Of a DNA stretch of 41,033 nt, positions 9,481-17,508 are shown in pieces. Source of the DNA: Deltaproteobacteria bacterium. GTDB lineage: Bacteria; Desulfobacterota; Desulfobulbia; Desulfobulbales; VMSU01. The translations under genes and the position numbers were made by a program. The stretch's first letter is position 1, and every line of letters begins with the position of its first letter. The notes below the pieces were generated by a model, which saw nothing but the letters and a program-made list of their open reading frames with translations, did no database searches and had not been told where the DNA came from. The stretch is taken from the NCBI GenBank assembly GCA_024274995.1, contig JAJSAA010000200.1, forward strand, positions 1 through 41,033, written 5' to 3'.

Positions 9481-11676
9481 ATGTCCCTCGATGTAGTCAA
9501 AGAATTAGACAGAGTATTGGCCTCCGACCAGCACGACCCCTTTCAGGTATTAGGCTTTCACATAATTGATCCCGATAAGCCAACGGCCGTAATCCGCACC
9601 TTTCAACCTCTGGCGGAATCAGTCCGTCTCGTAATCGGTGCACGGAAGATCGACATGTACAAAATGCGGGATGAGGGGCTCTTCGAGGCCATCATTGACG
9701 ATTTCAGCCTGCCGATTACCTACTGCTATGAAATCGCCCTCTACAATCAAACCGTCAAGACCGTCCACGACCCATACACCACCCTGCCGTTATTAAATGA
9801 CTTTGACCAGTACCTCTTTAACAATGGCACTCATTACAACCTTTATGACAAGATGGGAGCTCACCCCAGGGTCATAAACGAGCAAAGTGGAATGTTGTTC
9901 CGGGTTTGGGCCCCGGCGGCGAGAAGGGTCAGCGTTATTGGTGATTTTAACTTCTGGGACGGCCGCATTCACCAGATGCGGGCCGTTGACTCATCAGGGA
10001 TATGGGAGCTGTTTATCCCCGATCTGACGACGGGAGAATTATATAAATTTGAGATTCGAGCCCAGGACATGACCATCCTGGAAAAACTGGACCCCCTTCA
10101 TTTTCAGGCCGAGGTCAGACCTAAGAGCGCCGCCATCACTGCCGACCTCAGCGGCTTTGAGTGGCACGATGAGGATTGGCTCAAAAAACGCGACGCCACC
10201 ACGAGTTACCATGCCCCCATGTCAACCTATGAGGTTCATCTGGGTTCCTGGCGGCGTGACCCCGCCGACCCGGAACGTTTTCTCACCTACCGGGAGCTGG
10301 CCGAATCTCTGATTCCCTATGTCAAGGATATGGGCTTTACCCACATTGAATTAATGCCGATCATGGAACACCCCTTAGATGAGTCCTGGGGCTACCAGGT
10401 AACAGGATATTACGCCGCCACCAGCCGTTTCGGCACCCCGCATGACTTTATGTTTTTTGTCGATGAATGCCATAAAAACGGCATTGGCCTGATCCTTGAC
10501 TGGGTGCCCTCCCACTTCCCCACCGATGGACACGGCTTAGGCAGATTCGACGGCACCTCTCTCTATGAGCATCAGGACGCGCGGCAGGGCTTTCATCCGG
10601 AATGGGGCACTTATATCTTTAATTACGGCCGCCGGGAGGTCATAAGTTTTCTGATCTCCAACGCCATGTTCTGGTTAGATAAATTTCACCTTGACGGCCT
10701 GCGGGTAGATGCCGTGGCTTCCATGCTCTATCTTGATTACGCCCGTCAGGACGGCCAGTGGGTTCCCAACCAGCGGGGCGGCAAGGAAAACTTAGACGCC
10801 ATTGAGTTCATGAAGCATCTTAACAGTGTTGTCTATAAACGCTTCCCCGGCGTCAGCATGATTGCCGAGGAGTCCACCAGCTTTTTCGGGGTATCCAAGC
10901 CAACGGATGCCGGGGGCCTGGGATTTGGCTACAAATGGAATATGGGCTGGATGAACGACACCCTGAATTATTTCAGCCGCGATCCGCTGTACCGCAAATA
11001 TCACCACAACGCCCTGACCTTCTCCCTGCTCTATGCTTTTTCAGAGAATTTCATTATTCCGCTTTCTCATGATGAGGTAGTGCATGGCAAGCGTTCCCTG
11101 CTGGCCAAGATGCCGGGGGACGAGTGGCAGCAATTCGCCAATCTACGCCTGCTTTTTTTCTATCTCTGGACTCACCCCGGCAAAAAACTGCTCTTCATGG
11201 GTGGCGAATTCGGCCAGTTGTCGGAGTGGTATTGCAAAAAAAGTTTAGACTGGCACCTTTTGGAAGAGAGGCCCAGACATCAGCAGGTTCAAGACTTCGT
11301 CAAGAAGATAAATCGATTATACGTCAATAGTCCGGCTCTCTGGCAGGAAGATCATACCAACAACGGTTTTCAGTGGCTGGATTTCAAAGATGTCAACAAC
11401 AGCATTATCGCCTATGCCCGCAAGGCCACAGACCCCGACGACCACCTTATATGTCTCCTGAACTTCACCCCGGAGGTTCATCATGACTATAAACTGGGCG
11501 TGCTGTCCAATGTGCCATACCGCCAGATATTATCCTCCGATGATGAACAGTTCGGGGGCAGCAATATTATTAATCCCGAGCTTAAAACACCAGTCAACGA
11601 GCCCTATGGTGAGGCACCTATGTACATCAAGGTCTCAGTACCGCCCTTGAGCGGAATTATTTTTAAACCGGAGTAA
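9481..11676 (+). CDS. glgB: 1,4-alpha-glucan branching enzyme
   Basis: YEVHLGSWRR, HIELMPIMEHPLDESWGYQVTGYYA, DGLRVDAVASMLYLDY, IAEESTSF, PLSHDEVVHGKRSL motifs; RBS-like aaaaagagaaaaaa upstream. Confidence 0.96.
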   Translation: MSLDVVKELDRVLASDQHDPFQVLGFHIIDPDKPTAVIRTFQPLAESVRLVIGARKIDMYKMRDEGLFEAIIDDFSLPITYCYEIALYNQTVKTVHDPYTTLPLLNDFDQYLFNNGTHYNLYDKMGAHPRVINEQSGMLFRVWAPAARRVSVIGDFNFWDGRIHQMRAVDSSGIWELFIPDLTTGELYKFEIRAQDMTILEKLDPLHFQAEVRPKSAAITADLSGFEWHDEDWLKKRDATTSYHAPMSTYEVHLGSWRRDPADPERFLTYRELAESLIPYVKDMGFTHIELMPIMEHPLDESWGYQVTGYYAATSRFGTPHDFMFFVDECHKNGIGLILDWVPSHFPTDGHGLGRFDGTSLYEHQDARQGFHPEWGTYIFNYGRREVISFLISNAMFWLDKFHLDGLRVDAVASMLYLDYARQDGQWVPNQRGGKENLDAIEFMKHLNSVVYKRFPGVSMIAEESTSFFGVSKPTDAGGLGFGYKWNMGWMNDTLNYFSRDPLYRKYHHNALTFSLLYAFSENFIIPLSHDEVVHGKRSLLAKMPGDEWQQFANLRLLFFYLWTHPGKKLLFMGGEFGQLSEWYCKKSLDWHLLEERPRHQQVQDFVKKINRLYVNSPALWQEDHTNNGFQWLDFKDVNNSIIAYARKATDPDDHLICLLNFTPEVHHDYKLGVLSNVPYRQILSSDDEQFGGSNIINPELKTPVNEPYGEAPMYIKVSVPPLSGIIFKPE

Positions 11677-11692
11677 CTCAGCCGCAACACAC

Positions 11693-11799
11693 ATAATTTT
11701 AGCAGATGTAAGCGCCGGAATTGCAGAGCTTAAAAAAATCCAATGGCTGTTGTTGAACAAAGCGACGGCGCACCGGTTGCAATACTCAATCGGAACCAG
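11693..11799 (+). pseudogene. remnant of a StbD/Phd (RelB-like) antitoxin, frameshifted and truncated
   Basis: Frame 11693-11737 reads IILADVSAGIAELKK; after the A7 run (11732-11738) the frame changes to ..NPMAVVEQSDGAPVAILNRNQ, a StbD/Phd-like N-terminal half. No start Met and no C-terminal half. Confidence 0.6.
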
Positions 11800-11947
11800 G
11801 TAGGGGAACTGGCCAGTGGATCAACCAACAAACCAAAGTCAGAGAATGAGAGCAAGTGACCAGGGCGGCAAAAAACGACAGGCGGACAGCACTGATTTAG
11901 ATCGAATAGTTGCCCGTAGATTATAAAAAACAGATTACCAATCAGCC

Positions 11948-12133
11948 ATGACTGACGAAACAACCCAGCCGCAGGGGGAAAAACTGCGCAAGACCATTAA
12001 ATGGATAAGCGAAACCCAGCTTGATCACCCGGAGATAAAACGCCGGGACATTATTCAACAGGCCCAAATCCGCTTTAATCTTTCGCCCAAGGATTGTGAG
12101 TTTCTAAATAAAAATTTCAGCGGCGAGGAATAA
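11948..12133 (+). CDS. small hypothetical protein (61 aa)
   Basis: MTDETTQPQGEKLRKTIKWISETQLDHPEIKRRDIIQQAQIRFNLSPKDCEFLNKNFSGEE; plausible globular/helical composition, coding orientation consistent with the neighbourhood. Confidence 0.6.
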   Translation: MTDETTQPQGEKLRKTIKWISETQLDHPEIKRRDIIQQAQIRFNLSPKDCEFLNKNFSGEE

Positions 12134-12198
12134 CCGCACTGCGATGCCCAGGCAACAACCTTTGCCAGGGCCTGAAATTTTGCCTCACAGCCATCGCC

Positions 12199-12218
12199 GG
12201 TTGTATTGCAATACAACC
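12199..12218. repeat. 20-bp perfect palindrome GGTTGTATTGCAATACAACC
   Basis: Exact self-complementarity read from the sequence. Confidence 0.9.
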
Positions 12219-12282
12219 CTGCAACCGCGGCCTGTTCCTGCTTCTTGCTTTTCCAGCTGCCTCTTATATCCTAAGATATTTT

Positions 12283-12436
12283 GTAAGCGCTCAATAAACC
12301 ACACTCTTGACTTTATAACCTCTCGAAATGTAAGCGTTTCAGGGACGCCCTGCTGTGTGTAATTAAGTACCCCGATAATACCCCTGTATATCGGGGTACT
12401 TAAGTGCGTGCAGCAGGGTGTTCATGGAGCGCTTAC
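12283..12436. mobile_element. 154-bp MITE-like element with IS66-type ends (GTAAGCGCTC TIRs) and 8-bp TSD GATATTTT
   Basis: GTAAGCGCTC at 12283-12292, exact inverse GAGCGCTTAC at 12427-12436 (about 17 bp with 2 mismatches); direct repeat GATATTTT at 12275-12282 and 12437-12444; internal long inverted repeat 12330-12436. Confidence 0.85.
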
Positions 12437-13005
12437 GATATTTTCTTCAGTAACCAGGCCATATTTTTAGCCAGATCCCGCATCGTTTTTACCCCCTCCT
12501 CGTCTTTTTGTACCTCACCCTTGTCCCGGCCCAGGCCAATATTCCAGTATGAAGAGCCGACAACTATCATTTCACCAATGAGGAAGAAGCCGTTCAGAGA
12601 GCTGAAGACGTGATAGGCTCCAGCCCGGCGCACAGCTACCACTCCGGCTCCTAATTTACGTTTCAGCATATTATCGTTGGCCCTGGCCACCATCCCACAA
12701 CGCTCAATTAAGGCCTTCATACTGGCCGAGACATCGGCAAAATAGGTGGGAGAGCCAAGAATAATGGCGTCGGCGGCCCGCATTTTACTCAAGCACTCAT
12801 TGACCACATCATCATCCACAGCACATTTACCATCCTTTTGTTCAAAACATTTATAACAGGCGATACAGCATTGTATCGGACGGCCAGACAATTCAAAGAG
12901 CTCGGTCTCAACCCCCTCAGCCGCCAGACCATCCAACACCATACTTAATAATTGAGCGGTATTACCGCCCTTCCTGGCACTGCCGCTTATAGCCAATACC
13001 TTCAT
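12433..13005 (-). CDS. flavodoxin-family / NADPH-dependent FMN reductase-like protein
   Basis: MKVLAISGSARKGGNTAQLLSMVLDGL...GSPTYFADVSASMKALIERCG; RBS aaaaggaggt directly upstream of ATG 13005 (track start 13110 is too long). Confidence 0.92.
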   Translation of the reverse strand: MKVLAISGSARKGGNTAQLLSMVLDGLAAEGVETELFELSGRPIQCCIACYKCFEQKDGKCAVDDDVVNECLSKMRAADAIILGSPTYFADVSASMKALIERCGMVARANDNMLKRKLGAGVVAVRRAGAYHVFSSLNGFFLIGEMIVVGSSYWNIGLGRDKGEVQKDEEGVKTMRDLAKNMAWLLKKIS

Positions 13006-13222
13006 AACGCACCTCCTTTTTTTAAATTCATAGTAATAGTTCACCAGCACTGAGGCAGCATAAAATTTTAGTGCCCCTGGTGAACTGTTACAATTCATAA
13101 TCCAGCTCAAACTTCGTAATCCACCAAAAAGATATTTTATTTGACCTTAACTGACAAGCAAGATATTATCCAACATTCTCACCAATCTATGACATTCCCC
13201 TATTTCAAAAAGGCTGAACGCC

Positions 13223-14125
13223 ATGCATAAAAACAAACGACAGCTTAAAACCAGCAAGGGCGGGGGCATTAAAATTCTGACTCTGGCAGTCCTGGCCCTG
13301 CTTCTTGTCTTTGTCCTCTACAAAACGGCTTTTAAAAAGTCAGCCGTACCCAACAACTGGCTCGTCCATAAAATCGAAAGTCCGCCGGCAACACCCGCAG
13401 CCCCCGCAGCTGTCAGTTCCATTTCTTCCCTGACGACCGACCAGCCTCCTCCCGCGCCGTTAGCCGCCAAAAAGGAGCTGTCGCCCTGTGAAATGACATC
13501 TGCCGAGATCAGCACCTTTTTTAAACACCTTGAGCAGCAGGAATACATCAAGGCCTATGAGCTTCATGAACCCATAGCCGTCCATCTGAATAAAATTGTC
13601 ATTAAATTACTGAACAATCCACCCATAGTAGCTGGTGAGACCAATAATCTCTTTACAGTGCTGAAGAACACGGCCCATTTCTACCGTGTCCTCGGCCCCA
13701 AGGATCTATCTCTGCTCCGCGATATTCTGAAATACGAAAATGATAACATTGAGCATCTGCTGAGTCTCTTCTACAGCTGGTCAAAATTGCCGGACTGCAA
13801 GGTTAACGGCCTTAACCTGCGGCTACCCCTGCCCAAACTTTACGAAAATGCCGCTTTCTTCCTGAATACCCTGGGCGGTCAATCCTATCTTTTCCGGCGC
13901 GATTCCCGCCTGCGTAACCTGATCAGGTACTACTCCATCCTGATTATCGACCGGGCCATCAAGAAAAATGAAAACAAATACCATATTACCCTGCCCGCAA
14001 GGATCAAAGCCCTGATCAAAGGCATAAATGCCATGGACGACTTAGACAACCAGGAACAATATCTCAACCACCTGCGCAATATCCTCAACAGCCTCACTCC
14101 AAAAGCAGAGGAGCAGGAGCATTAG
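13223..14125 (+). CDS. hypothetical membrane-anchored protein
   Basis: Single N-terminal TM segment (ILTLAVLALLLVFVLYKTAF), Pro/Ala-rich linker, helical C-domain; 9 nt upstream of a response regulator. Confidence 0.75.
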   Translation: MHKNKRQLKTSKGGGIKILTLAVLALLLVFVLYKTAFKKSAVPNNWLVHKIESPPATPAAPAAVSSISSLTTDQPPPAPLAAKKELSPCEMTSAEISTFFKHLEQQEYIKAYELHEPIAVHLNKIVIKLLNNPPIVAGETNNLFTVLKNTAHFYRVLGPKDLSLLRDILKYENDNIEHLLSLFYSWSKLPDCKVNGLNLRLPLPKLYENAAFFLNTLGGQSYLFRRDSRLRNLIRYYSILIIDRAIKKNENKYHITLPARIKALIKGINAMDDLDNQEQYLNHLRNILNSLTPKAEEQEH

Positions 14126-14134
14126 AGATAAGCC

Positions 14135-15256
14135 ATGAACAGCGTTCCCCAAATCCGTATCCTGGTTGTTGACGATGAAAGAGAGATAATCAAGGCCTAC
14201 CAGGATATTCTGTCACCCAGGAATTTACCCGCCACCGCTGCCCGCCTTGACCAATTGGCCGGTAAATTATTTTCCAGTCCCCGGCCGCGTAACCAGGAGA
14301 TCTGGCCCTACTTCCAGCTTACCTGCTGCCAGCAGGGAGAAGAGGCGCTTGCCGCAGTACGGGAGTCTTTAAAGGCCCAGCTCCCCTTCAGTGCCGCCTT
14401 TGTGGATGTTAGAATGCCGCCCGGCCCTGACGGGGTATGGACGGCCAGTCAAATTCGCCAGTTAGACGAGATGATAAATATTGTCATCGTCACCGCTCAC
14501 TCCGATGTCAGCCCCGTGGAGATTGCCCGCCGTATCCCGCCGTTAGAGAACCTGCTCTATATCCAAAAGCCATTCCACAGCCACGAAATAAGGCAATTTG
14601 CCACCGCCCTCTCTGCCAAATGGCAGGCTGAAAGAGAACTCCGGGAGACGAATACCAGACTTGAAGAACAGGTAGAGACCCGCACCAGAGAGTTAGCTCT
14701 GACCATCGAGGCCCTGGAAGAATCAAATCAGCAATACCGCCAAACCGCCCAGGAATTACAGGCCGCCGAGGCCGAATTAAGAACAAAGGCCGATGACCTG
14801 GCCGGCAGCAATCTGGCCCTTCAGCAGATGATGGGCCGGGAAAAGGAGATCCAGCGCCAGGTTGAGGACAAGGTATTGTTCACGGTGCATGAAATGGTGG
14901 AGCCCTATCTCAAAAAGCTCCGCGCCACCAGTCTTGATGAGGCCCAGCAATCATTTATTAAGATTGCCGAAGCCAATCTTCAAGAGATTACCGCCCCCTT
15001 CATGAAGGGCCTGGCCCAGAGATATTTTCGTCTCACCCCCAATGAGATTCAGATTGTCAACCTCATTCGCCAGGGTAAAACCACCATTCAGATCGCCAAG
15101 GCCTTAAATACCAGCAAACGCAATATTGATTTTTACCGGGATCGCATCCGCCAGAAGATGGGCATAAAAAACTCCAGGGCCAGCCTGAAGACCGTACTCA
15201 AAGATTTAGGAGAGGAGTTTGCCCCCCCCGTCTCCCTAATCAGGGGTCGTCCGTAA
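14135..15256 (+). CDS. response regulator: REC - coiled coil - LuxR-type HTH
   Basis: ILVVDDE..AFVDVRMPPGPDGVW..IQKPF receiver; long heptad region; LTPNEIQIVNLIRQGKTTIQIAKALNTSKRNIDFYRDRIRQKMGI HTH. Confidence 0.88.
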   Translation: MNSVPQIRILVVDDEREIIKAYQDILSPRNLPATAARLDQLAGKLFSSPRPRNQEIWPYFQLTCCQQGEEALAAVRESLKAQLPFSAAFVDVRMPPGPDGVWTASQIRQLDEMINIVIVTAHSDVSPVEIARRIPPLENLLYIQKPFHSHEIRQFATALSAKWQAERELRETNTRLEEQVETRTRELALTIEALEESNQQYRQTAQELQAAEAELRTKADDLAGSNLALQQMMGREKEIQRQVEDKVLFTVHEMVEPYLKKLRATSLDEAQQSFIKIAEANLQEITAPFMKGLAQRYFRLTPNEIQIVNLIRQGKTTIQIAKALNTSKRNIDFYRDRIRQKMGIKNSRASLKTVLKDLGEEFAPPVSLIRGRP

Positions 15257-15401
15257 CTCAACGACCAACCTGTAACAACAGGGGCAATCGGTATTTGTCG
15301 AAAACGCCTGGTTTTTAGCACAATCAGAATATTTACTATCGAGGCAAGCAGTAGACTTCGACATTCGACATTCAAAATAAAGTTTTCTAATTTATCACTT
15401 T

Positions 15402-17033
15402 TTATATTGCACCCGTTAAGACCAAGGTCATAACCGTACCCCGCCCGTCGCCATCACTCTCGGCCCGCAGGCTGCCATTCAGAGAGGAGGCTGCGTTGGC
15501 ACACCAATGAAGACCCAAACCATAGCTGCCGGATTTGCTGGATATACCACGTTGAAATATCCGTCCTAACATCTCCTTACTGATACCAACTCCATTATCA
15601 GTTACCATAACCGCCAGTTCTCTGCCCTCCTCCGATTCCTTGCTGACCGCATTAATTTTAAGCCGGCCGTCGGCGCGGCCGCTCTTTCTTATAGCCTCTA
15701 AGCCGTTATCAATCAAGTTTACCAGAATCTGCACCAAAACAATCCTCTGGCTCCTGAAAGCGGCCTGACCTTCCACCTCCGCGGCCACCTCTATCATTAT
15801 CGGCTCGCCCTCCACTACACCAATCAGTGCCAGGGCATCCTTTATCACCTCAGCCAGGGTTACTGTCTCCAGAGCCCGTTCAGCAGTAGTATAACGACTG
15901 GTCTGATTCATCACCTCGATCAAAAGAGCTATTTTGATACTGATCTCATCCAGGCCGCTCCTGACTAAGGGTAACTGGCGCTCAAGTTCCAGAGAACTAA
16001 GTTTAATAAATTCAAGTAAATCATACCACCTGGCATTATCACCTTCTCCGGCCGCCTTCCCATTAATTTCGTCTATGGCCTGGCATAACTGCCTGAAGCG
16101 GATATTGGCCAGCCGCCCCTGTACCGTCTCCAGATCTACCACCACCGGGGCCAATGAATTACGCAGATTATGAATGGTACCGGCCTCCATATCCGCCATA
16201 CCTGAATAATATGACTGCTCAAGCAGGCGCTTGCGGGAGGCGGCCAGACCTGCAATCATGGTATTCATGGCCCCAGCAAACTGGCTGAACTCATCATGAC
16301 CCCGCACCGGCGCCATGGTCTGTAGATCACCAGCGCTTATCCTCTCTGTTATCCGCAATAATTCCCGCATCCGGGATTCCAGGATATAGACCAGAGCGCC
16401 GGCAAAGACAACCGTCAGGAGCAGGATAGTGCTTAAAGCAGCAACAGTGGAATAATTATTACGACGGTTAATACGGCTGAAACCGGCCTCAGTAGCCTGT
16501 AATTCCGCCCGTTTAACGATAATCCAGTTATCAATTTCAGTGAAAAAATCACCGAACCGGCGCGAGATAACCCGCTTAAAATGTTCCTGAGCCTTGACCT
16601 TACGTCCCATGTTAACCAAAGAGGCCATTAATACCAACTGGCGTTGCAGATCCTCATAGTCATGATCCAGCCGCAACAGACGGCGCTCGTTCCCAAAATT
16701 TCTATCCCTGCCTCCAGCCCCCTTTAACAGGACATCCTCGGCGCGCAGAGCATCAGCCAGTTTCCTGCCCTCCCCCTTTATCAGAGCCCCAAGACGGTCA
16801 AACCCCGCCATATCAACCCCCTTACCATAAATAAAAACGTCCTGGGCCTCGCTCAGTTGACGGTTAACATGAATTTTAAGATTCAGAAGAGCGGTATATT
16901 GATGATGAATCAATAACAGTCTCCTGACATAACGGCCTTCCCGGTCAGCCATGACAGTATTAAAAAATAATAATCCAGTAATGATAAAAATTATCAAAAA
17001 CAGGGAAATTATAATTTTTCGACGAATAGACAT
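15402..17033 (-). CDS. membrane sensor histidine kinase (HAMP, HATPase)
   Basis: Two TM segments, HAMP-like region, H-box TIHNLRNSLAPVV, NLIDNGLEAI, DNGVGI, GSYGLGLHWCANAA. Confidence 0.88.
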   Translation of the reverse strand: MSIRRKIIISLFLIIFIITGLLFFNTVMADREGRYVRRLLLIHHQYTALLNLKIHVNRQLSEAQDVFIYGKGVDMAGFDRLGALIKGEGRKLADALRAEDVLLKGAGGRDRNFGNERRLLRLDHDYEDLQRQLVLMASLVNMGRKVKAQEHFKRVISRRFGDFFTEIDNWIIVKRAELQATEAGFSRINRRNNYSTVAALSTILLLTVVFAGALVYILESRMRELLRITERISAGDLQTMAPVRGHDEFSQFAGAMNTMIAGLAASRKRLLEQSYYSGMADMEAGTIHNLRNSLAPVVVDLETVQGRLANIRFRQLCQAIDEINGKAAGEGDNARWYDLLEFIKLSSLELERQLPLVRSGLDEISIKIALLIEVMNQTSRYTTAERALETVTLAEVIKDALALIGVVEGEPIMIEVAAEVEGQAAFRSQRIVLVQILVNLIDNGLEAIRKSGRADGRLKINAVSKESEEGRELAVMVTDNGVGISKEMLGRIFQRGISSKSGSYGLGLHWCANAASSLNGSLRAESDGDGRGTVMTLVLTGAI

Positions 17034-17229
17034 TTTTGTTTTTTTTGTTTATGAATTCAGAAAAATCCAGACTGACCACACAACCAGGCATGGCCGGACA
17101 TTTAAGGCTCCTCGCTGTTTCAAGTGGGTACGAACTGTCAAAAAAAGAGGACAGGATTTGAAATATCACCTGTTCTCTATCTTTCTTTTGTTATATACCA
17201 TTTATACTATATTTTGTTTTCCGGACTCC

Positions 17230-17308
17230 GTAAGGGCAATCCCTTGCGGTTGCCCCCCCCTCTCTTTTACTGCCCGTGAACAAGGGCGCCCACAAGGAGC
17301 GCCCCTAC
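17230..17308. repeat. paired-hairpin repeat with GTARGGGC termini
   Basis: GTAAGGGC...(17230) and ...GCGCCCCTAC (17308) ends; hairpins GGGCAA/TTGCCC (17234-17255) and GGGCGC/GCGCCC (17284-17304). Confidence 0.6.
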
Positions 17309-17369
17309 TAATTTAAAAGACCAGCACCTGGTAGTTTAGCATTAAAAAAACACATTTATCAATAAATAA

Positions 17370-17399
17370 TTGACATACCATATTTAAATTTGCCATAAT
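17370..17399 (+). promoter_or_regulatory. candidate sigma70 promoter for the che operon
   Basis: TTGACA (17370-17375), 18-nt spacer, CATAAT (17394-17399), about 110 nt upstream of cheA. Confidence 0.45.
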
Positions 17400-17508
17400 T
17401 TTTGACAATAGGCAGCCATCTAAAATCCGCTTAGAGTTCGCATTAAGCCTAATTGGTCGTCGTTTATTTATAATGGGAGACCGCTTACATTTTTTAACCA
17501 TAAAGATC

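Noticed and set aside
11730-11963. 77-aa minus-strand ORF downstream of glgB
   Set aside because: It is antisense to the antitoxin relic; sense-strand similarity is much more convincing.
12404-12613. 69-aa + strand ORF spanning the MITE right end
   Set aside because: It runs antisense to the flavodoxin gene and into the inverted repeat; no supporting motif or RBS.
15355-15385. Short direct repeat ttcgacattcgacattc between the convergent RR and HK genes
   Set aside because: Only two 8-nt copies, no dyad or further context; weak.
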